From Lactifluus volemus (lineage: Eukaryota; Basidiomycota; Agaricomycetes; Russulales; Russulaceae), in the NCBI GenBank assembly GCA_022376515.1, contig WTXI01000086.1:1-64000 (forward strand): DNA of 64,000 nt. Direction: 5' to 3'. The notes below the pieces were generated by a model. That model was not told where the DNA came from, made no database searches, and was given only the letters and a program-made list of their open reading frames with translations. Numbering within the stretch: the stretch's first letter is position 1; each line of letters starts with the position of its first letter. The position numbers were made by a program, and so were the translations under genes. Shown here in pieces: positions 52,151 to 61,601 of this stretch.

Positions 52151-53397
52151 TTGTTGGATATTGGGATCATGGGTGTAGGGGCAAGGATGCATGTTAATAG
52201 ATTACATAGTTTTTTGTATTTTATCTGATGTTGTTGTGTATCTTGTAATATATATTTTTTAACTTTTTAAATATGATTGACCATAATGGAAACAATGTGA
52301 ATATGGTGCTGAAACCTACAGTCATTGATAAAAACTGTGGTTAATTTAGTGGAATAATACAAAATGTACCATTTGGAACTTTATTAAAGGGGCCACTGGG
52401 CATTGCTTATTCATTCATGGATATTTTTGTAAATTCTGTTCAGACTGTTCATCTGTTTCATTCATTAAGTTATGCTCTTTAAAGCATAATGCTATATAAA
52501 TGAGCTCCATATGGCTAATTTTACCATGTAGGGTTTTTCTAATGCCAATGTCAACCCCTTTAGGGTCTGAGTTCGAACAGGCTATGCTAATTTTGTCATA
52601 CCATGGTTCTTGGACCAGAATGATATCAGCTCATGTGTTAGTGTTGAGGAGGAAGTGGGTTGCCACATTATGGTGGTTCATATTGATAAAAAGAAGAATG
52701 ACACATGTCATTAAGTAGATAAGGGGAGGGGATTTAAGTTCACATGGTCAGAACAGATCTCTCACTGAGTGGCCCACCTTCTTGCACAAGAGACAGATAA
52801 CAGGGCACTCACACATATCTTAGAAAGTATGTTCACTGGCTTTTCTACACCTTAGGGGGTAGTTAATTGCACGGTGGCTGTCTTCACACAGATGATAGTA
52901 TAGGGCATCCTTGGAGAGCATGCAGCAGAAGCCTGTATGGCCAAGTTTGTGGCATTATGAGTACTATAGCATGAGTAGCTTGGCCAGCTACCTTTTGAAG
53001 ATAATGGCTTTGCTAAACATAGCCAAGTGAGAGTGTGACATGGCTTGGGTAATAGAGCTGATGGGGTCTAGAAAGGTGAAAGAGATGCTCAAGTTTGCAC
53101 TAAAGATGAATTGCTAGGGGTGGAGCCAGTGAGGCTAGAGGATAATGTGCAAGTCAGAACAAATTAGGTTGTGCCTCACTTCACTTAGCAGCTGGTCTGT
53201 GGTGAAAAATTTGTTGAACCCTGAATCTCTGGTGAGGACCCCATTAAAGGTGACTTTTGCCAGGCCAGAGGAAGAAACCAGCATCACCCCTGGGAAGAAT
53301 TGGGTTATAACCTGTTCTATTTCCAGCACCTTGTCAAAGGTAACTAGGCCTGCAAAAGTAAGAACAAAGTTGGATGACATGGTGGCTCACTGGCCCT

Positions 53398-53431
53398 ATC
53401 AGGAAAACCCATCTGGCCTTAAAGTGTATTA
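53398..53431 (+). repeat. relative of the MITE terminal repeat
   Basis: ATCAGGAAAACCCATC followed by TGGCCTTAAAGTGTATTA matches the MITE arm at 1608-1641 with about three mismatches. It starts where the fossil LINE stops and ends at the TA into which the pogo element inserted. Confidence 0.65.
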
Positions 53432-55230
53432 CAGTAGACTTGCTTATAACACATGACATAATAATGCATAAATTTGATAATGCATCATATTTTTGATCTC
53501 CTGACATTGTTCCCACTGTAAATACAACAATAATACATAATACATAATACATAATGCATAGGCTTAGTGAGAAATTTGTGCATTACTAGAGGGGCTTAAA
53601 TAGAGATTGTCCTGCCCTGTGAGGGGTAGAATTGCTCAAACACTTGCTTTGAAGTGGGCTGGATGACATAATATACAAAAGCCGGCCCTAAACATTGTTG
53701 GCCAATGGTGCACCATCAAAAAAAAGGCTAAGAATGGTCATTATTGGTCTGTAGCACTATCTATGATGCCGGCACATCTAAAACACAAGCCATGCAACAA
53801 GCCCATCTTACCACCCAGACCTCTGAAACAGCCAAAATGTACCAGCACCCAGGATACCCCTTGCACTGCTGCCCAACCATCAGAAGCTATAACACAATAA
53901 AACCTTACTCTTGCAGACTGGCTAACTGTCTATGCCTTTATTGATGCTCATCCTGCTGTGACACAAGGTAATGTTGTCAGGCACTTTGCAACTCTTAAAA
54001 CAGGAAAGCTTATCTTCAATCAATCAACCTTATCTTGGAAATTGCAAGAATGTCCAAAAGTTAGAAGCCCACATCAATGATAACCCAGCTGCCCTCTCAT
54101 CAAAATGGCCATGTGTTGTGACTTGTCCTCAAGTCGAGCATACACTAGTCCTTTGGATCCAGCATATGGAGGCTAGAGGGAAGGTTATGACAGGTCCAAT
54201 GCTGGTGGAGAAGCGAAAGTGGTTTGAGACTGAGCTACAGATCCCCAAAGAGGAGAGGCTCACTGGAGAAGGCTGGCTCACATCATTTTGCAAGGCATAT
54301 AAGATTCAGGAGCACTGGAGGCATGGAGAAGCAGGCTCAGTTGACTGTGATGCTGTTGAAGAAGAACAAAAGCAATGTTAAAAGATCCTAGCACAATATG
54401 CACCTCGTGATCAATGGAATTTTGATGAAATGGCACTATTCCCCTTGTGAGTTATCAAATTTATGTAGCAGAGTGATATCTAACTCACAATGATAGTGCA
54501 TCACCTGATTGGGACCTGGCAAGGGCACAAATAAGTGGCAAGAAAAAAGACAAATTTCGTATTACAATTGGTCTTGGATGTAACGCAAATGGCAGTGAAA
54601 AGCTTAAGCCAATATTTATTGGCAGATCAAAGAATCCAAGGTGTTTCAAAAAAAAGGATTCACAGTCATGAGGGTTTTATTATCGCCATAACAAAAAGGC
54701 CTGGATGACAGGTGAAATATTTGAGAAGTAAGTGCCAATAATTCACAGCATCTATAGATCTCATACTAGGATAAAGGTGGCTCAATAAACTTGATCTTCG
54801 AATGCGGCAACAGAAGCGACAGATCTGCCTGTGGGTAAACAACTTCAGTGCACACTATGCAGTGATGTACGAACCCACCAATGTCTGGGTCGAGTTCTTT
54901 GAGCCAAATATGACCATGTTTGTGCAGCCATGTGACGCCGGCATCATTAGGTGCTTTAAGGCACTTTACCAATGCAGCCTCTGTTCACGTGCAATTAATC
55001 TGGATGATGCTGGTGAACGTGAAATATACAAAATTAATCTGTTGGAAGCAATGATGATAGCAAAGAGGGCTTGGAATACAGTTGCCTCTGAAACAATTGA
55101 GCACTGCTGGGGTCATTCTCAGATTGAGCTATATGAGTTTTACTACAAACTGACCTGAAAATCCCTTCTAATGCCACTCAATCAGTGAACCCTCCCAAAT
55201 CCCCTACTGCAGCAACCGCTCCCCACTGTA
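53432..55230 (+). mobile_element. pogo/CENP-B-type DNA transposon, dead and truncated
   Basis: Begins after TA with the likely terminal repeat CAGTAGACTTGCTTATAACAC. It encodes a broken CENP-B-like transposase. The right end is obscured by the LINE inserted from about 55200, and no right terminal repeat is seen with confidence. Confidence 0.75.
53744..55158 (+). pseudogene. pogo-like transposase (CENP-B HTH plus DDE)
   Basis: The Tc5/CENP-B-type HTH is clear in 53971-54381: HTLVLWIQHMEARGKVMTGP, MLVEKRKWFE, GWLTSFCKAYKIQEHWRHGE. The DDE core follows with stops and frameshifts: WNFDEMALFP (first D), then FRITIGLGCNANGSEKLKP, and GFYYRHNKKAWMTGEIFEK. The frame at 54802-55158 reads ICLWVNNFSAHY, PCDAGIIRCFK and IDLLEAM-like KINLLEAMMIAKRAWN. 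The second catalytic Asp (normally VDN) is Asn (VNN). It would cut and rejoin TA-flanked ends, but at least four lesions make it inactive. Further coding similarity may run to ~55230. Confidence 0.85.
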
Positions 55231-58185
55231 CAGTAAAAAGACATGACCGTAAGAGTCAGGGGTGGGAATGGGAAGGGATTGAACGTAGAGGCAATGGGCA
55301 AGGGGAGGGGGTTTTGTGATGATGGAGCGAGTGAGAGAATGGGCCTCCGTCGAGGAGGAAGTATAAGAAGTGAAGCCTGGGTGTGACCAGGTCGAGGAGT
55401 ATGGGGGGGAAGGGTAAGAGAAGGGGAAAAGAGCGGGGGTTCTGGACTTAACAAGGGACCAAAGGTTCGTAAGGGGTAGGAAAGTGGAATGCCAGCGTGA
55501 GATGGGGTTTGTCCAGACTGAAGTGATCAAAGGGGAGGACGGGGGGAGTGATGAAATACGTGTAATGTACTGGGATCGTAGTTTGAGAAGGGTATAACGT
55601 ATAGGGGGGATACTAAGTAAGTGGTGTAACGGCACGGTAGGTGTAGTATGGAAAGCCCCACTGAGGCGGCGACATGCCTGGTTCTGTGCCACCTGTAGGG
55701 GCTGCACCAAGCCTTTCTGTCTGACGTCAGTGAACCAAATGGGAGAACCATACATGAGAATCGGAAGGATTACCGCCAAGTATACCTTACGCCAATTAGC
55801 GAAGTCAAGGCCTCGAATAGAGTTGCCTAGGACCCCGAGGGCTGCAAGGGACAAGCGAGCCCAGGAGGCCATGATGGAGATGTGTTCTTTCCATGACAGC
55901 GTGGGGTTGAAGTAGATACCGAGGTAGCGGACAACCTTGGACGTTCTAACAGAGTACTCACCGTTGGACTGGTCACGGAGAGTGAGGCGAGTTATAGGAG
56001 GGCCAAAATGGCGTTTGACATGGCGGGAACAGAAAATCATGAATTCCGTTTTCTCCGGGTCGAGCTGGAGCCCCACATCAAAGAGCCAGGAAGCTGCTTG
56101 TTCGTATAAACGCGTGGCCTTCGATGCCGCAGAGCGATACATTTCCCCACTGGCAGTGATGCAGCCATCGTCAACATATAACTGGAAGGAGGTGAAGGGG
56201 GAAGAGTCCAAAGAGTTAAGGAGAGTGAGGAGGGGAGCCATATAAATAGCTGAAAGGATAGGCGAGAGGGGTGATCCCTGAGGGGTGCCGTAAGAGAGTG
56301 ACTGGGGGTCATGTGTGTAACCATTAAAGGAAAGTGAGGCCGCCCGATCGGAAAGGAAAGAAAGGGTCCATTGGACCAGGGGCGAAGGGAAGCCGTAAAT
56401 ATGAAGGAGGTGTGCTACCTGGGCAGGGTTCAGGTTGTCAAAGAAACCCTGAATGTCAAAGAAGATGGTCGCAGCAACGTGCCCGGCCTTGAGGCAAGAC
56501 TGGGCGAGATGGGCCAGGTGGCCGGTGCCATCCACGGCACTGCTGTAATCCCGGGAGCCAAATTGGAGGGGGGGGAGGATGCGATAGGTGTTGAGGTCGG
56601 CCGGGAGGCGTTTGGCGACAATCTTCTCCAAGAGCTTGCTGGCACATTCCAGGAGACTGATGGGCCTGTAGGCCTTGGCCAGGGAGTAGTCCGGTTTGCC
56701 TGGTTTGTGGAGGACCACAACCCAGGCCACCCACCAAGGGTGGGCCCCAAGGGAGAGAGCGGCAGAGAAGAGAGTAATGAAGCATGAGGGGGAAGCAGCA
56801 AAGGCCCATTTGAGAAGTTTGTAGCCGATGCCGCTAGGGCCAGGAGCCGATTTGTTGGAAGTGGGCGCTAGCGCTGAATGGATTTCTGAAAGAGTGATGG
56901 GGCCATGATGCCGGGTGGGTAAAGGAAGGGGGTCCGAAGAGAGTGTGACCGCTTTTCCAGGAGGGAGGGGCAGGAAGAAACGGGACTGGAGGATGGTCGC
57001 CATGGCAGGCGGGTCGGTAACCAAGGAGTTCGTGACGGAGTCTAGAAGAGGAGGGATGAGGGAGGCAGAGCGGCCATGTCTCCAACGGGCAGCTTTCCAG
57101 AGGTTGTCCAGAGAGCAGTGGTCGAGGAAGTCGTGAGCGGCGTCTCGTTTGGCCTTTGTAATGGTGGTACAGAGAGCATGGTAGAGAGGCGCGCGAAGAG
57201 GAGGTGGGGCTTGCTTCCAGAGGGCTAGAGTGGCAGAGCACTCCTGGTTCCACCACCGGGCCCCCTGGGGGTCCGGGGTCGAACGGCAGTCAAAGAAGTC
57301 GGAGCAGACTGTGTCTATATCCTGCAGGAGGCGATCAGCTTCCCTGAAGAGATCGGCGTCAGAAGTGATCAGGGGGGTGGTCGGGAGGGCACGGAAGGCG
57401 TGTTGCCAGGTGTCTTCCATGTCATCGATCACCTTGAACCCCAGGAGGTCTCGGGTGGGGGGGAAGGAAGAGGGGAGTGGAGGGAGAGAGTGGTGGAAAG
57501 AGTGGCATGGTCGGAGTGAAGAGAGAGATCGAAAGAGACGGTGATAGGAGAGAAAGAGATCAAGTACGGAAGGTTCATGTCCCGGGGGTCCCCGCCAGGT
57601 AGGTGTACCTAGGGGGTTTAGACAGGCGAGGTCCTGTGACATTATCCAGTCCTCTAGGAGGGGGCCCCAGGAGGAAAGAGCGTGTCCAGGAGGCGACCAC
57701 ATGGCGCTGTGGGTGTTGAAATCTCCTACGACCAGGGTGGGAACTGCGTTGTCGAGTGAAGAGGAGAAGAGGCCGTGGAGGCCGTGGCCATGATCTGGGA
57801 CAGAGTGATAGAAGTTGTAGAGACGAAAGGAGGGCGCGGAAATGAATGTGAAGTCGACGGCCATGCCGGATGGGGAAGAGAGGCCGTCAATCGATCGAAG
57901 GATCGGAGAGCAGATGGACATGAGGGAGTGGTGGACGTAAAGGAGGGTCTTGGCATGTTGGCCTGGTGTGAGAATGGGGCTCAGGCATGTCCATTTGTCA
58001 TTAGTGGCCCCCCTGAGAACTGGGAGACTGTCAGGGTCTGAGTCTGAGCGAGAGGTGGAGACGTGGCTGAACCAAGGTTCTTGGATGGTGAGGATGTGGT
58101 GGTCAGAAGATTGGAGAAGGGCATGCATCATGTGATTGCAGCGGCGCATGTTCACCAACAATATCTTAATATGGTTTAGAGACAT
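55204..58185 (-). CDS. LINE ORF2: endonuclease and reverse transcriptase (993 aa)
   Basis: An intact frame. The endonuclease/exonuclease/phosphatase domain has N12 (LLVNMRRCN), E36 (ILTIQEPWF), D155/N157 (VVGDFNTHSAMW) and SVLDLFLS at 206. The usual SDH end motif is not obvious (CHSFHHSL). RT: KAYRPISLLECASKLLEK (~505), FFDIQGFFDN with D577, YGTPQGSPLSP (~632), catalytic YVDD at 670-673, and ASWLFDVGLQLDPEKTEF. No RNase H domain is recognisable in the C-terminal 250 residues. It would nick target DNA and prime cDNA synthesis there. The start ATG overlaps the ORF1 stop. Confidence 0.92.
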   Translation of the reverse strand: MSLNHIKILLVNMRRCNHMMHALLQSSDHHILTIQEPWFSHVSTSRSDSDPDSLPVLRGATNDKWTCLSPILTPGQHAKTLLYVHHSLMSICSPILRSIDGLSSPSGMAVDFTFISAPSFRLYNFYHSVPDHGHGLHGLFSSSLDNAVPTLVVGDFNTHSAMWSPPGHALSSWGPLLEDWIMSQDLACLNPLGTPTWRGPPGHEPSVLDLFLSYHRLFRSLSSLRPCHSFHHSLPPLPSSFPPTRDLLGFKVIDDMEDTWQHAFRALPTTPLITSDADLFREADRLLQDIDTVCSDFFDCRSTPDPQGARWWNQECSATLALWKQAPPPLRAPLYHALCTTITKAKRDAAHDFLDHCSLDNLWKAARWRHGRSASLIPPLLDSVTNSLVTDPPAMATILQSRFFLPLPPGKAVTLSSDPLPLPTRHHGPITLSEIHSALAPTSNKSAPGPSGIGYKLLKWAFAASPSCFITLFSAALSLGAHPWWVAWVVVLHKPGKPDYSLAKAYRPISLLECASKLLEKIVAKRLPADLNTYRILPPLQFGSRDYSSAVDGTGHLAHLAQSCLKAGHVAATIFFDIQGFFDNLNPAQVAHLLHIYGFPSPLVQWTLSFLSDRAASLSFNGYTHDPQSLSYGTPQGSPLSPILSAIYMAPLLTLLNSLDSSPFTSFQLYVDDGCITASGEMYRSAASKATRLYEQAASWLFDVGLQLDPEKTEFMIFCSRHVKRHFGPPITRLTLRDQSNGEYSVRTSKVVRYLGIYFNPTLSWKEHISIMASWARLSLAALGVLGNSIRGLDFANWRKVYLAVILPILMYGSPIWFTDVRQKGLVQPLQVAQNQACRRLSGAFHTTPTVPLHHLLSIPPIRYTLLKLRSQYITRISSLPPSSPLITSVWTNPISRWHSTFLPLTNLWSLVKSRTPALFPFSYPSPPYSSTWSHPGFTSYTSSSTEAHSLTRSIITKPPPLAHCLYVQSLPIPTPDSYGHVFLLYSGERLLQ

Positions 58186-61100
58186 TGGCGTCGGGCAGCC
58201 GCACGTTCAAAGTTGAGCCAACGTTGCTCCTCTGGCAACAAAGCAGCAAGTTCGGAGGGGGAAGGGCTGTCAGGACGAGAGGCAAGGGAGAGGACGTGGG
58301 CCGGGAAGTTGGACGTGTCTACAGGGTTGAGGTGGTGGAAGACCGGGATAGGGTGGGGCCTGGAGATAGCAGAAACAGGCGGAACTGTTGACAGAGGATG
58401 AGAGGTAGCGGGTGTGGGCGAGGTTGGGGCCTCGTCCCTCTCTGAGGGGGTCGGAAGGCGGTATGCGGCTCTCAGAGGGCAGGAGACGTCAAGGGCAGAA
58501 TGGCCTACCGGCGAGGGGCCTTTCCCTGACCGTTTCTTGGTCTTTGAGCAGTTAATGCAGGTAGACTCGCACAGGCAGGTGGACTGTTCTTTGTGTGAAA
58601 GAAGGTTGGGGCAGAGGAGAGCATGTTGATCTAAAGAGTGGGGGCCGCCGCAGCGGGGACAGATAGTCTTGCCTTCCGGGACTCAACAGCGAGCTGCCTG
58701 ATGACCGAGACCCCAGCAGCGGTTGCACTGTTGGAGGGTGGGTCTGGCTTCAAAGCGCTGAGCAGTTACTCATTGGCCGAAGAGGGCGGGAGGAGAACGA
58801 ATGAGGGATGGGACGGTTTTACCGTCCGGGTCGACGAGGCTGAGGAGAACGGAGGAGTGGCAGGCGAAGAAGTCGACATCTTTCTTGAGCCAGTGAGGGG
58901 CTGCAAGGAAAGTGATACCAGAGCAGACTGGGTTGGATTCCAGTTCTTGGCGGATGTCTTGTTCAGAAGGAAGGTTGCCTTCTTCATCCCGGATGACTGG
59001 GACACCATTGAGGAGGACCCGGACAGAGCCCTTTTGTGGGGTGAGGAGGCAAGGAGGGAAAGGGTCTGTGAGAATCTTGCGGAGGCGGAAGATCGCCTCC
59101 ATGGGGGGGAACCAGCAAAAGTGAGAACAAAGTTGTGTGAGTTGGGGCCCTGCCAGTGTCCAGCGAGGAGAGAGACCCCGTCGGAGGGCACCGTGGATTG
59201 GCAGATGGCCTTTTGCAGGTCACGAGTGATCACCCCCTGGTCCCCTCTTTTGGGCTCGGTGAGAATGATGGGGGTAGTGCGGATGAGCAAGTAATCAGTG
59301 GTGAGGGAGGGAGGAGGAGCCTTGGTGGGTGGCGCCTTCTGTGTGGAAGGTTTAGTGAGGTAAAGATCGATGATGGCGGGGGCCGTGAGGTTGTTATTGG
59401 TCAATTTCTTGCCCCACTTGGCATGGTAAGCAGCCAAGAGTTGAGGGCGGGACATTTTGAGAAGTTCCTCCTTAGTGAGCATGGAGGATGGAGGAGGAGA
59501 CTGAGAGGAAGGCACGGGAGGGCTGTTCTGACGTGTGGTGGGCCTTTGGCTTGCGGGTTGTTTCCCTTTCCCCTTCCGGCGGCCATGGACAGCACTGATC
59601 CAGGGGCCGGTGAGGGAAGGAGCCTCATCCAGGGGGCCACTCTGGGGTTGGCGGTCGGCTTGGCCGGAGGGGCGATTATTGGTGCGGACGGGGGGTAGAC
59701 AGAAAGGAGGGGAGGGAAGGAATGGTCATCGACAGGATCATCGATGCGGGCAACAGGGGGAGAGGAGGGGCCATCCCAGCCACTGGGTTGAGGGAGGACT
59801 GGCATGGCGGTCTGTGGGGGTTCGCCATAGTCCATTTTGAAGTCGGGGCCAAAGTCAGGGTAGCCTTCCAACATTTCCACTCTGGTGTCAAGGTTCTTCA
59901 CTTTCAAAGAGAGCGACGAGAGGTGGGCCAAGATTTCGGTGAGGTTTGGAGAGGACGAGGTTGGAGGAGTGGGGGCAGGGGGGTCTGCAGGGAGAGGGGT
60001 CAGAGTGAGGGGTTGGATGGGTTGGACGGTCGGGGCTTGGCTGGGAGAGGCTGGAGGGATTCCTGGACCGGGGAGGAAAAGAGCAGGGGGTTCGTCCGGG
60101 GGGCAAATTGGGGATGCTTGAGGGGTGCGATTGGGGGAGGGGTAAACGGACTGGGCCCGGGATGGGGGGCGTGCTAGGGGGTCAACATGATGGGTCTTGC
60201 GGGAAGATTTAGCAGCAGATTTCGGAGGAGGGGGCAATGCCTGGACAGCGGCTCGCATCGCCGCTTCTTTGGCTTTCTGGGCCTCAATACGGAGTTGCTG
60301 TTTGTAAGCGAGGAAATCAGCGTCCATTTGTTGACGAAGGGAGGCCCGGTAGGCCTCATATTTCTCAGAGAGTTCGTGGGAGGCTTGCGTTTGTAGGTGG
60401 GCAAATTCGTCTTTGTGAAGGGCGGTCACTTGGGCCCGTGCATCGTCTAGGGACTCACGGGTCAAAGCAGCAATGGTAGTGTGGCGTTCTTCCTCCGCCA
60501 GGGAGGGGATCACACAGTCAGAGATGTGTTGGGCCATGTCTCGGACCCAAGTATTGAGTTCAGGGTGGGAAGTGTCAGAGGGGAGGTTAAGGACATGCCC
60601 AATCAAGGTAGCCTTAATTTCCGTGAGTTGATCGGTAACCCAGCGATCGGCCAGCTGGGAGAGATCACGGTGAGTGGCATTAAAGACGGACGTATGGGCC
60701 ACCTGGACATCGTGGCCACAGGACATGAGGGCAGCCTGGAAGCGATGTTCCACCGAGGCTGTCTCACAATTCTCGAGGCAACGCATGCACAGGGACCATT
60801 GGGCAGGGTCAGTGCTGAAGGTGGAAAAGAAAGAGTCTATTGCTCGGATCCCGGCAGCGGTAGAGGCCACCGAGGATTCAAGTTCAGGGGAAGGGTGGGG
60901 GAGGGGGTGAGTGTCTCGGGGGTTGTCAGGGTCAAGGGTCATGCAAGAGCGGCACATGCCCCCATGGATCTGGAGGATGATAGTGGCTGCGACACAGAAC
61001 CAAAGCTCTCTAGAGATGGCGGAATCCGGGGAGGAGGAGGGAGTGGTGAAACCGTGACTGAAAAACTCCCCAAGGCGTTCGAGAGCCGCCCTGGTGACAC

Positions 61101-61308
61101 TGCCGTTGACGGTCACATCGAAAAAGGAGGAAGGAGGGGTAGGAAGGAGGTCTATAGTGAAAGAGGGGAGGGAAGTAGCTCCGGTGACAAAGTGCACGTC
61201 TCCAAGGCCGGGAGGGACAGGGACAGGCAGGGAAGGGTGTAGAGGGGTGTAAGGAATAGGGAGAGCGGGGGGTTCCCCAGAGGAGTGAGGTGGGACAACG
61301 GGGTCCAT
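58176..61308 (-). pseudogene. LINE ORF1 (nucleic-acid-binding), frameshifted
   Basis: Minus strand. The first 635 codons (61308-59401) are open: a Pro-rich N-terminus, a helical region with an Arg/Lys/Glu-rich stretch likely to form a coiled coil (residues ~290-370), and a Pro-rich linker. A one-base shift near 59510 moves into the frame with MLTKEELLKMSRPQLLAAYH. A second shift lies in a seven-base C run near 59110 (after NFVLTFAG). Two TGA codons follow (after ALFGQ and before VPEGK). A CCHC knuckle CNRCWGLGHQAARC and a second CPRCGGPHSLDQHALLC close the protein. Similarity between this LINE and the fossil copy supports the joined order. It would bind element RNA. Confidence 0.85.
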
Positions 61309-61430
61309 TGGAGGAGGAGGAAGGGAGAGGAAATGTCGACAAAAACAAGCAAGGATGATGATAGCAGAGTCAAGTGGTAAAATGTTGAGGAATGCAGAGT
61401 CAGGTTGCGAGATACCAGGCGGGTTCTGAC

Positions 61431-61600
61431 TAGGGATGGTGGTGGTAAGAGGTTAAGGAGCTCTGAAGAAGACCCAAGTTGTCAATGATGTCCCTCAGGA
61501 GGCATTCATGAGCCTGCTATATGCTAAACCACTTGTCCATCCAAGTCTACTTGTAATAGCTGGCATTCTCATGCAATAGTGAGTTTCTTACTGTTCCTAC
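61431..61600. other. junction between LINE and hAT relic
   Basis: I see no gene. A phrase AAGTCTACTTGTAATA (61543) resembles an inverted pogo end but is too short to rely on. Confidence 0.4.
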
Positions 61601-61601
61601 A

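Larger units (their letters stand above)
50268..52540. mobile_element. ~2.27 kb element with 23-bp terminal inverted repeats
   Basis: AGGAAAACTCTACATGGTAAAAT (written here as AGGAAAACTCT plus ACATGGTAAAAT; 50268-50290) is inverted at 52518-52540 with two mismatches. It splits the fossil LINE endonuclease exactly between its two halves. The interior has AT-rich flanks, a 243-bp solo LTR and purine-rich then pyrimidine-rich repeats. I see no transposase. It is non-autonomous or degenerate, and I see no clear target duplication. Confidence 0.7.
49140..53397 (-). mobile_element. fossil Tad-like LINE, interrupted by a TIR element
   Basis: Minus strand. ORF1 end (53397-52730): SSNFVLTFAG, KVTFNGVLTRDSG, FLDPISS, and a knuckle CLLCKKVGH. 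ORF2 endonuclease start (52725-52541): INMNHHN and ILVQEPWYDK. Then a 2.27 kb insertion, and the rest of the endonuclease (50267-49640: MIITRDFNTHSHFW, MIDLMWTNTA, GLDHASI) and linker to RT (49570-49140). These match the LINE at 55204-61308 in order. Many stops. The RT is not reached before R2. Confidence 0.8.
55204..61430 (-). mobile_element. Tad-like LINE (non-LTR retrotransposon)
   Basis: Minus strand, ~6.2 kb. ORF1 (61308 to 58176, broken) has CCHC knuckles. ORF2 (58185 to 55204, intact) encodes an AP-type endonuclease and an RT. ORF1 stop and ORF2 start overlap. No poly(A) or clear target duplication is visible at the 3' end near 55200, so boundaries are approximate. It inserted into or next to the pogo relic. 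Confidence 0.85.

Noticed and set aside
50800..52178. ORFs of 100-240 codons rich in Ser/Thr/Cys/Pro on both strands
   Set aside because: They arise from low-complexity purine or pyrimidine runs and overlap each other in opposite directions. No conserved domain.
61541..61560. Possible right terminal repeat of the pogo element beyond the LINE
   Set aside because: AAGTCTACTTGTAATA resembles the inverted pogo end, but the match is ~14 bp with an indel and no pogo sequence adjoins it.
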